Shown one piece after another: positions 24,037-36,301 of a DNA stretch of 64,000 bases. Source of the stretch: Gamsiella multidivaricata (Eukaryota; Mortierellomycota; Mortierellomycetes; Mortierellales; Mortierellaceae). The first letter of the stretch is position 1. Every line of letters begins with the position of its first letter. The position numbers and the translations under genes are program-made. The DNA lies in NCBI RefSeq assembly GCF_025024155.1, contig NW_026251749.1:62001-126000 (forward strand). The letters are read 5' to 3'. Under the pieces are notes generated by a model. The model made no database searches. It was not told the DNA's origin and was given only the letters and a program-made list of their open reading frames with translations.

Positions 24037-25862
24037 ATGGCGACTTTAAACATGAATGATTCGACTGAGGGGATCCAAGGACCCGTGTCGATTCCCCTCG
24101 CGACCCAGGAGGGCTCCTCGCACCCACAGCCCCAGATAATCTACATCAACACGAGACCCAACCCCGCCAACCTTACGTCCTCTGTCTCGTCAGCCGCGTC
24201 CTCATCAAACCCCTCTACCCCATCTACGCCTACAGCACCGACGCCTGAAAAAAAGGACGAGGGCTTTATTCAAACCATCCTAGACTCCAACCCTTACTTC
24301 TCCGCAGGATTCGGTCTCATGGCCGTTGGTGCAGGACTGACCATTCTGCGCAAGGGAACCGTAACAGGAGCATCCGTCCTTCGTCGTCAATTGCTTGTCA
24401 CACTCGAGATCCCAAGCAAGGATAAGTCCTATCTCTGGTTTCTCCACTGGATGTCGTCCCAGTCCAGAGGCGCTGGATCGATATCAGGAGCAGCAGCAAC
24501 AACAGCAGGGGGATCAGAGGCATCATCTAGGACAGTAGCACCAAAGCGCCTGGGACTTTTCACAAGGTGGACAGACCGTCTGGCTGACAGGATCAATAAG
24601 CGATCTCAGTTCTTGGCGGTCCAGACAGAGTTTAAGCAGCATGACAATGGATCTGTATCAACACGGTTCAATCTCGTCCCCGGTAACGGCAAGCATCTGA
24701 TTCGGTACCGCGGCGCATGGATCCAGGTTGAGAGAACGCGTGATGCCAAGATGATGGATCTGTCAACAGGCGCACCTTGGGAGACAGTGACACTGACGAC
24801 TCTGTCACGCGATCGAGCTGTGTTTACAGTGCTTCTGCAGGAGGCTCAGAGGATGGCGCTGATGAATCAGGAGGGCAAGACGGTGATCTATACCAGCTGG
24901 GGACCAGAGTGGAGGCCATTTGGGCAACCGAGAAAGAGGAGACTGTTGGAGAGTGTGATTCTGGATGAGGGGATTGCAGAGAGGGTGGTGAGGGACGTCA
25001 AGGAATTCGTAAAGAATGAGAAGTGGTATGGGGATCGAGGTAGGTACCCAGGAGCATTGCTTTGCCACTGGACTACATGATAGTGTTTTCAAGGATAAAA
25101 TCCATTAACCGGATTCTTCTATTCATTCGGATAAGGAATCCCATATCGTCGTGGATATTTGCTGTATGGACCACCCGGGAGCGGCAAGACGAGTTTCATT
25201 CAGGCATTGGCAGGAGAACTGGAGTACAACATCTGCATCCTTAACCTGAGCGAGCGCGGGCTAACGAATGACCGACTGAACCATCTGCTGACAAACCTGC
25301 CCGAGAGAAGTATCATGCTGCTCGAGGATATCGACGCTGCTTTTGCAAAGCGCGACACGACACAAGAAGGGTACATTTGAATCTCTGGGCTCTTTTTTTT
25401 TATTTTTTTATTTTTTTTTCCAAAGGAATGTGGATGTTTGCACCGGCCATTACTTTGTTGCTTTTTGTTAATGAATATTTGTACTCTCTTTTGCTCCATA
25501 GATTTCATTCGATGGTTACGTTCAGTGGCCTTCTTAATGCATTAGACGGTGTTGCATCAGCAGAGGGCAGGATCATTTTTATGACGACCAACCACATTGA
25601 GGTCCTTGACCCGGCCTTAATCCGCCCTGGACGTGTTGATCTGAGAGAATATGTAGGGGACGCGACCCCTGATCAGATCCGGAGGATGTTCAAGCGCTTT
25701 TACGAGGGTCAGGATGAATTGGCGGAGAAATTCGTAGCATCATTGGCGGGCAACAAGGTCAGCACGGCGGCCTTGCAGGGTCATTTTGTGCACTTCAAGG
25801 ACCGGCCTGAGAATGCATGTGCGAGCATCGAGTATCTGTTCGTCAAGGACCGAGTCGATTGA
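24037..25862 (+). CDS. BCS1: Mitochondrial chaperone BCS1 (AAA ATPase)
   Basis: BCS1 translocates the folded Rieske iron-sulfur protein across the inner mitochondrial membrane for complex III assembly. Three exons: 24037-25039, 25136-25370 and 25502-25862, giving 532 residues. The start is the first ATG of the frame ([15 protein letters not shown]). An extended Ser/Thr/Pro-rich N terminus of about 80 residues precedes the membrane segment ([17 protein letters not shown]); this lead is longer than in yeast or human BCS1. The BCS1 N-domain runs from about residue 120 to 320. The AAA module shows Walker [11 protein letters not shown] near residue 347, Walker [12 protein letters not shown] near 400, and sensor/arginine-finger region [19 protein letters not shown]. 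The C terminus is typical. Another AAA protein of the BCS1 clade is possible because fungi carry several BCS1 paralogues. Confidence 0.85.
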
Positions 25863-26457
25863 GGGCATCCAATCTATACTATAGTTCTAGAACTCAACAT
25901 GAAGCTTTTAGCCATCGGATCCACACAGGCCCACTATCATCATATCCATGCATTTCCTCGCTCCCTATGTCCATGGCCTGCTAAAATTTGCGCCCCGAGA
26001 CCAACTACAGCATTGTTCCTCTATAGAACCTTTTGACTTCAAGCTGTGCTATTCCTGAGATGTGCAGAGACAGCATGATGATACGGGTGGGATGTGGGAG
26101 ACAGCACGATAATGCGAGTGGGATACGTAGAGATAGCATGATAACGCGAATAAGATGTGCAGAGATAGCATTTCCTCTCTCATGATCCGGACTCGCGAAA
26201 AGGAGAAGCAAGGAGACCAGCAATAATTTTACAGTAGGAAGTCCAGCATTGGGAGGCGAGTGAAGTTACCGTAGGAAGAGTTCGACTTTGTTTATCTATT
26301 CAAGGCTAAATTCCTGTCGCTTCACGAGGGCCTTCCTCACGAGGAGTCCTCCACTGCGGGGACATCGCGGAGGCGCCATATTCTCATGAAGGGATCTGAC
26401 AACGAGTTTTATAGCCCGCTACCATCAGCTCTACTTACAATTGGGAACGCCTCATGG
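25863..26457. other. Intergenic region with minisatellite
   Basis: No gene seen apart from the 32-bp tandem repeat listed separately. The sequence right of the repeat (26230-26457) has minus-strand fragments but no sustained frame. Confidence 0.5.
26064..26173 (+). repeat. Minisatellite, about 3.5 copies of a 31-32 bp unit
   Basis: Units start near 26064, 26096, 26127 and 26159 (last one partial). Each unit carries AGAGACAGCATGATGA or a close variant, followed by a GCGAGTGGGAT-type block. Units differ by several substitutions, so this is an old array. Confidence 0.75.
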
Positions 26458-27214
26458 TTAGAACTTTTGCAGAAGGAATGTTTTGGTCACTTGCCGGTTG
26501 AAGATGCAGAGTCTTTCTTTGGGTGACACGGATCTAAATGTAATCGCGTGCTGTGGCACGAAGGTAAATAGACCAGTGGTACGCGAAGGACTATATCCCT
26601 TTTTTTTTGGGTGACCACGGTAATTGCAAAGGGTTCGCATATATACTACCCATGGTTTTGAGGAGTCGTTACTCGCCGCATTCGATAGCCAGCCCTCCAT
26701 CGTACCTTTGTAGACGCCATTGAACGTGAATGGATCAAAATCGAATACTGCAAGAGACGATCAGATAATGATGACGGACAGGAGCAAATTCAAAGGCCTG
26801 TGGTGAATGCTGATCATGATCGGTGATGCTTGATGGATGTATCGGACTGACTGGATGATTGGCGGCGATCTGTGGTGGAATCGAGGCATTATGCTGATGT
26901 TGACGCAAGTTTGCTCGGGAAAAGAAGACTCTTGATTCTGGAACCAGACCGTTTATTATTTATATCAAGAAACATTAGAATAATAGATCCAACCGTAGCC
27001 GCAGTGGACGCCATGGAGTACTTGGATATCGGTACGACAGAGTGCCGAATAGGATTTCGTTGGCTTGCTTACCAGCCTTGGTAGTCATGGACGCCAAGTC
27101 CCCCACGTCGAAGATGGCGTCGGTGTCACCAGCCGACTGGCGATCATTGCCTTCATGGCTGTTGTTGTGATCGTAATTCGATCTGTCCGCATTCCTTTTC
27201 CCTCTCAGCCGTAT
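26458..27214 (-). CDS. Unrecognised two-exon gene candidate, probably incomplete or decayed
   Basis: Exon at 26458-26747 is open for 96 codons and joins in phase, through a good donor (ctg|gtaagc) and acceptor (cttgcag), to an open block ending at 27073. The joined peptide reads DLASMTTKA then VFDFDPFTFNGVYKGTMEGW, WLSNAASNDSSKPWVVYMRT and LCNYRG. The upstream block (NNSHEGNDRQSAGDTDAIFD) is also protein-like but has no start before a TAA at about 27215; either MTTKA (ATG at 27088) is the start or an exon is missing. After LCNYRG the frame becomes low quality and includes a poly-Lys codon run, suggesting a missed intron. No family recognised. Confidence 0.35.
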
Positions 27215-27599
27215 ATGTTAACCCCCCCAAGGATGAGGGGGTTATCAGCAGTCAAAGTGATATGGAGGTTTGGAAAGTATAGATCAAAGTGAGTTGTGGA
27301 GTGCTTCATATGAGAAGAAGGCAAGTGCTAACTGTAGGCTAAGGCTCGGATACGGTCTTCTATTTATTTATGCAAGGTAGATCCACATCGAGGAAAGGGC
27401 GCATGCTGAATATGTCACTCTTTAAGACTTTCCTTTTTCGCCCTTTCGTTAATCCATCCCGCCTCCTCCTTTCCTTTTCTTGCATAACGACCCTTGCACA
27501 ATATCTTCATTTTCGACTCGACAACATCTTTGCTCCCGACATCTTTACGCTCCTTTCCTTATCTCTTCCTCACCGTTGATATTGCGGTCTACCGCCACT
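27215..27599. other. Intergenic region, CT-rich toward the right
   Basis: No gene seen. The last 130 bp are pyrimidine-rich, consistent with a leader for the small frame at 27600. Confidence 0.45.
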
Positions 27600-27851
27600 A
27601 TGTCTGCCCTAAACGGAAACAGTCGTCGCCAGCAGCTCCTCCTTGGCAGCCTCCCGTTGTGCACCGGCTATACCGATCCCATAACCAAGATCGAGTACCT
27701 CATGAAGTACTCCAAAGAGAAATATCGCACTGTGTATAGTCTTGGAACCAACGAGGCCAGGTCCAAGTATGTTCGGGAACATGTCGACTTTATTTTTGTG
27801 CCCGGTGAGGGCGTCAAGGAGGTCAAAAGACAACGAGTCACAAAGCTGTGA
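27600..27851 (+). CDS. Small hypothetical protein, 83 residues
   Basis: Single-exon frame from an ATG at 27600 preceded by a CT-rich leader of the type seen at other genes here. The peptide begins MSALNGNSRRQQLLLGSLPL and ends KEVKRQRVTKL; it is basic, with a central YTDPITKIEYLMKYSKEKYR segment. No signal peptide or clear membrane span, and no family recognised. Leader, ATG context and composition suggest a real gene, but the evidence is modest. Confidence 0.45.
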   Translation: MSALNGNSRRQQLLLGSLPLCTGYTDPITKIEYLMKYSKEKYRTVYSLGTNEARSKYVREHVDFIFVPGEGVKEVKRQRVTKL

Positions 27852-30268
27852 TTGAAGATGAAGCGCCCAAGTGTATCCTCTCAACTGGCCTCCCTACCCA
27901 AATAAAATCAGGCCTTCGATTTGTCGCCTAGAATATCCCTACATTTTGACCACAAACTGACGACTCGCAAGAGACCCTTGCCCACGAAGAAGCTGAATAG
28001 TTGAGCCCTCAGCTAGACCAACCAGCCAATCAACAAAAAAAAAGAAAAAAAAAAAAAAGAAAGGTTTAATCAAGCGAACGCGATAAGCTAATTCTGTGAC
28101 ACCAGATGCTGGCATAGAAGATGCGTAGAGAAAACAATGGCTACGGTGGTATGTCCACTTCAATCGCTTTCATCTTCTTGAACTCCTGCTGATTCATCTA
28201 TCTTCCTCCTCCAACGATTCAATCCGTCCAAATGTTTCTAGGGGAATCACTGCGACGCGCTTTCAAAATGTTGACATTGGAACACACACGCACACACACA
28301 CGCACACACAAGAGAAAGACCAAATCCTGCACAGATATCACGAATATAAGAAGACGGCTCTGCAGGAGGGCTCTTTAGGGTGGGAGTGAACGTGGAGTGG
28401 AGATAAGGGAGGGGCGCCAGTTCGGGGGTGAGGAATGACACGAGAAGACTCTGACGTCCGGCCAACTTCCTTTCAATGAGAATCGTGCCGGACTTTTGGG
28501 AAGGAAGGGCTTGCGGATCAAAGAATGAAAGGCACAACGCTTTATTTCTTTTGTACAATGTCGGATCTAGGGCGTTAGCCGCGAGCAGTTTGGTAGGATT
28601 ACATAAAATGAGAGCTCCCAAAAGCTGCGGGGGAAAGTGCACAAAGCTGTCGGTTCATGATGCTCCTTCGTAACCAGTGCCAAATGGTCAATAGCCTCTT
28701 TTCATTTTATCTCAAGAAGAAAGAAACATCGCAATTGCCACCTCTCTCCTCTTCCGTGGTTCATTTTCAGCTGAGTCAGACAAGCTAAAGAAGTCTGCGA
28801 TGACTCAAAGCCCTACTTAAGGAACTCATAATTTTGCAACAGCAGCAGCGTCAAGAAGGCAAGGGTAGTGGTGAACTAGGAACGTATGGAAATAGATGCT
28901 GTTTAATTGTCACAGGCGCGGCCTATATGCATGTCTATGGCCTATTATACAATGCCGTAACGGTGTTGTCATGGCGCTGGACTCCATCCTGGGTCTGCAC
29001 GTCGTAACCGTGAAGCTTGATAACCGAATGATAATCCTGTTGCAGTGATTGTGGCCTTCCTGTCTATTGCGGCTATTAGGTGTCTTCAAGATTGTTTGTT
29101 TCCCGCAGCTGCTTAATATGTTCTGCACCTCGTAGCCGCTGAGATGTAACCCGTCAGAATTGATAGTGTTCTCTTGCTGTGGCCGAGGTGAGCAGTGTTG
29201 CTTGCTGATGGCTGTTGAGGGTGACCTCATTCACTTCCATTTGACTTGCGTATAGACAAGCTTAAGTCAAAGAATGCGGGGCCCTCAGCAATATCACTGC
29301 CAGTGCTGTGGTTTTGAATACATGAGAGAAATACCAGCCTTAATTTCATGTCGAGATCGTCCTCCAAGCGTAATTGAGACCCTAACTTGCAAGGGCAGGG
29401 CGGGTGCTTGTGCCTGGCATTGCTCGTTGGCGACAATTCGACAGAAGAGCTAGCATGAAAATTTGATAGCAGTTGTGGCATGAGTATGAGGAAGAAACAG
29501 ATTGGAGCCTGACTAAGTTCATCTTTTGACGAAGTAGCAATCACTTCCTGGATTGAGCAATGTAGCTATCTTTGGAAGGATAATCGTCTTCTATGTTAGA
29601 GGACCTTCCACCACAATTTCACGACCGGCTACACGAAACTCGAACTTATGGCCAGGGCGCTTTTCAGCAGCACACATGGGTATAGTTTTGACTATAGAAG
29701 ACTCGCGCTCAAATTTCATGCAGGGGATGCCTCTTCTTCCTCATCTCTGCCTGACCTTGAGATAATAACGGCGATGCTATTATCTTGATAGATATTGCGG
29801 GGATCGGACAATACTGTGGTCTCATTGGCTGATCAGGGACGTGTCGGTCATTAAGGTTTGAAGAAACCAGTTTGTGACTGCAAACCCACTTTGTTTGTAT
29901 TTTTTTTTTTTTTTTTTTACGTCTGGCTGGCTGCGGTGAGACTTATGCTTGAGCTTTAACCAAGGAACACCTTCTCCATCTTCAGCTTCCAGAGCGCCCT
30001 CCATCCTGTCTTCTTTTCCCCGCTCAATCCCTCACCAGCAATCTCACGCTAGCCATAGGTAAGCAAGAGATGTGCCCCCTGCAGTTCTTCATTTCCTCGT
30101 ATGATGGTCTCTTATCAACCCCCTCTACCTCTACCTCACCCACTAGCCACTAGGCCACCCTGCACTTCCACCCACATACCATCGTATACAGAAGGCAGCA
30201 AACAAAAGAACACAAGGCAACGCTCTGGCTAGCCACCTCCACAAGCCTTTCAACTATCTCTGGCGGCC
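27852..30268. other. Long intergenic region
   Basis: Several unrelated short frames on both strands (for example minus 28247-28642, minus 29227-29544), none with recognisable domains. Contains a (CA)n microsatellite at 28281-28311, an A-rich run at about 28036-28060 and a run of 19 T at 29900-29918. The last 250 bp are the leader of the PHD gene. Confidence 0.45.
28281..28311 (+). repeat. (CA)n microsatellite
   Basis: Imperfect dinucleotide array of CA with two CG interruptions. Confidence 0.85.
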
Positions 30269-33200
30269 ATGTTGGATTCAGACTCTGGATCCTCCGACCT
30301 CTCCGAGGCCTCGTCCCCTTATTCCGACAACTCGAGCGGATCCGAGGGAGATGTCCTGGATAGGTTGCCGCAGTCAGCCGGGCAGCGGCTGAAACTGCAG
30401 CAACAACACCAGCGATCCCGGCCGTCAAAACAAGGGAAACCGCAGCATAGTACCCAGTCATTATCCTCAATACAAGGAGGGCCAATTGAGCGCGACACAC
30501 GCGCTTCTTCGTTGTCGTCGTCTTCAGGATCCGACTCTGACGATTCTACGGATTCGGACGACGGCGACACACCCGATCACATTAAAGTTTCCAAAGATAT
30601 CGGAGCGCCCATTTCCCTATCCGCCTCTCAACCAATCTACTCCAAGGAGATCATGGAGAAATCCATGATGCACTCTCCCGCAAACGCCAAGTACAACGCG
30701 CATCCCAACACATCAAATTCAGGACGAGGACGAGGTCGAGGGCGTGGACGAGCTCCAATGGCAGGCCATGGATCTCGCAAATACGATGCACAAGGCACTA
30801 TGGTGATCGACTTCGAAAATCCTTCAGTATCAATCGAGGACGGCACCGAGAAACAACACCCGATACCAGCAGTTGCTGCTGAAACTGCCTCAATACCACG
30901 CGTCTCACCGACCCCTAGTACAGCACACAAAAAGAAGAAGACGACGACAGGGCGCTCGAAGACGAAGGCTTCCAAGCCCGTTGGCGGGACCAACGGCAAA
31001 CAAAAAGCAGGCGGGAGAAAAATAGGGAGACCAAAATCCGTCTCCAAGGATGTCTACTGCATCTGTCGAGGGCCATACGATGGAATCGAGTTTATGATAG
31101 CCTGCGACCGCTGCGAAGGTATTGTAGTGTAACTGAAACTGAGTCCAGGATTATCAGCTGCCATGCATTTACACAAGGTTCTAACAGATTCTGCCTTTTC
31201 CTTGGTTCAAATAGAGTGGTTCCATGGTCGCTGCATAGGGATGAAGCCGCAGGAGGCGAAGAAGAGCAGCCACTACTATTGCGATACTTGTCAACGGATT
31301 CGGAAGATGTTTGGCGTTGCTGATGCAACAGAAAACTCTGCCAAGCTCACCAAGACCAAGAGCAAAATAAGCACCGACAAGCGTGCAGAGAAAGATGAAT
31401 CTGGAACAAAGGAGAAGCAGCCGACACTGAAGATAAAGGCCAGGCTGGATCCAGAGCGCTCATCAGCTTCACTTACAGGCACCGACCACCACGTCAGTTA
31501 TACTTCAACTTCGTACCCACAACCGATCCAGCAACCCTCTCGGATCCAGAGTACGCCATATTCCCCAGCTACTGTTGGCCAATCTCACTTTGGGAAGGGG
31601 CTGTGTGGAGCAGTCAATGCGAGTCAAAACAACAGGAATTTTCAATCAGCGCTTTACGATACCCATTCGGTCACAGCGGCACATACGGCAACCACCCCGC
31701 CACAGCATTACGACAGCAGTTCCTCAGGTAAGATATCTTTATGAACCATGACAATGCCCTATGTGTAAGATGTATGGTATCAATGTCTTGGAAACTTATC
31801 ACAATGACCGATTTCTTTTCCATAGATCGTACTCCTACTTTTATTCGAGCCACACCATCGGCAATACCGGATGACGACGAGGAGGATGTATGTCCCGTCT
31901 GTGACTTTGAATGTACATGCAACAGCAACAGCAACAAAACCGACACGGAAACGGTTTCATCCGTTTCCAAACCAGCACCAACCACGGATGATCCTCATAG
32001 TTACACCGCCGTGAAGGTTCCGTTTCAGCCTGACCCAAGATTTCAGGTACCAGAGGCGCGGCTCAATTCCGAGCTAGTGAATGTGGCGAGTCATTCGTCA
32101 TTTCTGGACGCAAGGAAGACACCTGTCGTGAAGGCTGAGGACGTAGGCACCAAAAACAATTCCTTTCCTACATCTCTCAGGAATCCCGTATCCACGTCTC
32201 GCAGGCAAGGAGGGTCTTCGGCCATGGGACGTGGGGGTAAGGGAGTTGGAAAGGCGCCTCACCTGATGCACGCAGTCAAGGGCTATAGCCGCGGCAAGAG
32301 CATGAAAGGCGGGAAAGCCGCGATGCACATGTACCATCAAACGAGACGGGATTCAAGATCCGACATATCAGATGGCTTCAGCGACAACGAGGAGTTGGAA
32401 GAGGCTGCTCTGGACCACGGAGAATCCCAGTTTGTTCGACGTCGTGCAAGATATGAGAGCGACAGCGACGATATAGACGACATGGATGAGACGCTATCGC
32501 TGAGCTCATCCAGCTCTCTAAGCGACCTTGACGAGGATGCAGCACAGGCTACAGCTTCTCTTTCGGTCACAGATCGACTGACGTCTAACCCTAGTACACC
32601 TATCAGACTTACCGCGGGCAAAGGATGGTCCCAACCTGCGTCTAGAAAGAGCGACCAGCTCGTAACGCTCAAAAAGCGCGGACCTGGCAGGCCTAGAAAG
32701 CAAAAGAACCCCCCTCTTATTGTCAGCCGTGAGGACGAGATGGCACTGTACACTCCCGCAGTAGCGACCAGAAAGCTAACCGCGACCTACAATCCCTCGA
32801 CCAAAGTAAGAGCGAAAGCCGAGCTCCCTTTAATCGCCTATGACCCCGAGGTTGCTGAGGATGTTATGACCTTAAACGCTATAGACAGTGGTGACGAGAG
32901 CGAAGACCATGCAACGCCTATAATGCCTGCTCCATCTGATGTGTATAGCGAGGATGATATCTTCGGAGACGGGGACCTGAGCGACGAGTTGAGTGGAGAT
33001 CTGAGTGACATCTTGAGTGAAGATCTGGATGATCTCTCGGATGATGGTCTGAACTTCAGCAGTACTGACGAAGAGGATGAGGTGAACAGCAGCAGCAGCC
33101 CCCACGAATTTCACTACTCCGACATGGAGGAGCAGGATGAGTCTTTGGTCGACTCAGATTCGTCTATCAACTCCATTACGACGGACAGCTCGGATTCTTC

Positions 33201-36200
33201 GTCCTCAGCGACGGACTCCGAGAACGAGCTGTATCCCCATGATATGTTGGACTTGGACGATGAAGTTGATCTTCTGGAACGCGAGGGATCGGAAGAGTTG
33301 ATCGACGAAGAGGGGTTGATGCGTCTGGAAGAACAAGAGCGGTTGTTCTTAGCCAAGGCGCATGGCTTGCTTGATGTCCTTAGTGAGGAAGACTCGGATC
33401 CAGGCCGAAACCCCTTTGAGAGTTCTGAAGATGAGGAAGACGAGGAAGAGGATATTTTTGGTGGAGACGAAGACATCTATTCGGACGAGTACTACGAGGG
33501 CGAATACTACTACGACGACGACGACGACGACTACGACGACTACGACGAGGTGGACGAGCAGGACATTCTTAATCAGCTGAAAGGGGTCCAAGCGGATATG
33601 CAGGCCCTCCTGATGATCCCTCCAGAGCAGCAGGAGCAGTTGTTGCTGCTTCAGCACTATGAGGAAACCCATCGCCAGCAACAGGAGCTGCAAATGCAAC
33701 ATCAACAGCAGCAACAGCATCCATCTCAGGAACAGATTCAAACAAGCCAGGATCTGCAGATCGCAGGCATGCTGACGGGTTCGGACCTCCTACCACCGCT
33801 CGATGTGAATGTGCCGGACCTGGATGCTGTATCAGAGCAGCTTGCGGCCTCACTCGCAAGCAGCATCGCCGAGAGTATGGCGGGGAGCATGGCGGCGAAA
33901 CAATCGCTGGACGGCTCCCTTTTCTCATCGGTTGGGAGTGGTGAAAACGCCTCACCTACCGATATTCCCGACACGAACAGCGCAGTTAGGGCTCCATCCG
34001 ACGTATCACCCAAGTCAGCTCCATCAGTATCTCCAGAGTCGTCGGCTGTGATGTGGACTGCATCGCTGACGTCAACTCCCACCCCTTCGGACTCAAACTC
34101 GGCCTCTATTCCTACACCCGCCAATACCCCAACGTTACCAGGAAATATTATGGGAGCATCGCCCTCATTACCAAGCACTACTGGGGCTGACACTCAGAAT
34201 TTCCAGACGCCTGCTCAAACTTCTGGCCCAAATAACCACCAACATACCTCGCTGCTGTCAATACAATCGGGTGGTTCGAGTCAGAGGATGCAGGGCAAAG
34301 TCCAGATGCTTTCCAACAATCCATCATACAAACCCCTGACGTCCATCGTTTCTGTGCCAACAATTGGTGGGCGACCCGTGCAGCCCATTCTACCGCGACT
34401 GGCCCCAGGAGAAAGTTTAGCAGGCTTGAGTCCTTTTGCAAAGGCCCATGCAGCGGAATCTCAATTGGCCATGCTGAACCAATCGCGCCTTCAAAGCAGC
34501 GGCGCAAATGCGTTCAAGGAAGCGGCTCAAAAGGCACTGGGTGGAATCATCAGTAACAGTAAAGCTGCACCTGCAGCATTGGATTCAAGTAGGGCGGCGC
34601 CACGGGGCGATGGACAAGCTAGTGGCGATACTGTAGCCGACGCGTCGCCAGGCATGCATAGCACAGAGATCAGGAAGCGAAAGGGTGACGATCAAAAGAC
34701 GAAGGAGGTATGTGTGTTGTATGAATGCATCTTTTTTTATTTTATTTTTACACTTCAAGTTTCCTTGGCGAGTTAATTTCAAAACTAACCATATCTTTTT
34801 CTGATCATAATAGATCGTTTTGCACCAAGGGAAACGTAGGCGGCTGTCCACTGCCAACATTATGGGCAGCTCCCAGGCCAGTGCTGTATCCGAAGTGCGT
34901 AGCTTGCTGAACTCAGGAACTGCCCCGACCTCTGAAACTGAATCCACTCTCCCATCTAGCTCTGTCAATTCTTTGACCATATCATCAATCTCGACCGCAC
35001 CGTCCACCGCGTCCCAGTCGCCGCTCAGCGTTGTCATTGCCAGCATCGAAAACTCCTCCGCTTCTGAGTTAACAACCAGCGTTTATGACTTTTCCAAGGG
35101 GGCACTACCATTTATAGATCCCACAACGCGGAATATCGGCCCATCTGGCACTCATTACACAATCCGCACAAGTAAGCACTATCTGAAGGGCAAAGAACCG
35201 AAACAGATTGATGTGATGCCTATGGACGACTTGCTGGACACATCTGCCCTGTACGGCCGATCCTCGTCAAGGTCGCCGTCTCCAGACCGAGCAGACGCAG
35301 AAGAGGGTGACACTGAGATTTCGCAAACAATCCTCAAGGACTTGAATCGGTGGGAGCGGGTCCCTATCGGTACTTTCCGAAGAAGCCGTAGACCCAGTTC
35401 GCCGTATGTGGGATTACAGGGCGCACTGAAGTTTGGAAACGTGACAATGCCGGCGACTTTGTTGTCAGACCACCAACAGCATCAGCATCAGCAACAGCAA
35501 CAGTTGTTTCAGGAATCACATCGGCTTCAGAGGAAAGTCCCTGGTGTCCGAAAGCATCGTGCGTCGTCTTCAGCATCAGACATTTTATCCGGCCTCACAC
35601 GTAGAGACGGCAGCACTCGTATGAAGGGGGTGGGCGTCTCTCCTGGTGTGCAGGATCGTCTGCTGCAAAGCAAAGCCCATGCTGCCCTCGCTGGTTCGTT
35701 GACAGACAGTCTCCTCGCTGCCTCTGTCCCCTCTACCGGGAACGTTTTAGCGACGAATCGAGACCCACTCCGAAGAAGACGACGCGCCGGGAGCAGCGCA
35801 GCACATATACATCGATCCAGCCTCCAAGCAGGGTTATCCCGTGTATCTTCAACCCAGCAAACGTCAGATATGGCAGGATCAGGACTAAACATGGACTTTC
35901 ATGCAGGATTAGGGATCGGTTTGGAGGGCTTTGGTGGATCTGGGATCTCGAGCTCCAAGAACGGAAGGAACTCTGGAGATGCAAGTCGAATGGCGAGTTT
36001 AGCGGATTTGAGGGACTTGATGACGGACTCTACGCAGCTACCTTCGTCAGCATGTCCTACGCCGCTCCATTCGCCTCTGTTCAGCGCCACATCTGCGAGC
36101 GGAAGGGTTCATCACCATAATTCGGGAGAACCCATGGTCAGCGGAGACCAGGATGGGAAAGCGAATGATCTGGGCCGGGAGGATGGGCAACGCGGCGAAG

Positions 36201-36301
36201 AGGCGATAGTGTCTCATCTGGAGCTGGATATCGGCAAGGAAATGGATGGATTCCACGAGAGTCTTATGGCACAATCCAAGACTCATAGCGGCAAGAAATG
36301 A
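30269..36301 (+). CDS. Very large PHD-finger and AT-hook nuclear protein
   Basis: Predicted chromatin protein of 1,910 residues from four exons: 30269-31118, 31215-31727, 31826-34707 and 34814-36301. The single recognisable fold is a PHD zinc finger at about residues 264-316, of C4HC3 type: VYCICRGPYDGIEFMIACDR, then CEEWFHGRCIGM and YYCDTC. It is close to the SPP1/CFP1-type fingers that read H3K4 methylation, and the aromatic residues at the start and in EWFHG fit an aromatic cage. An Arg-Gly-rich stretch (SGRGRGRGRGRAP), two AT-hook-like motifs (GGRKIGRPKS and KKRGPGRPRKQKN), a very acidic/Ser-rich middle with a poly-Asp tract (33505-33560) and Gln-rich segments surround it. The rest looks disordered. 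A second Cys cluster lies just after exon 3 begins (CPVCDFECTC). The partner complex is unknown; a COMPASS-like or remodeller role is only inference. Confidence 0.8.

Noticed and set aside
33349..33741. Minus-strand frame with poly-Val and poly-Leu over the PHD gene
   Set aside because: Mirror of the poly-Asp and poly-Gln codon tracts on the plus strand.
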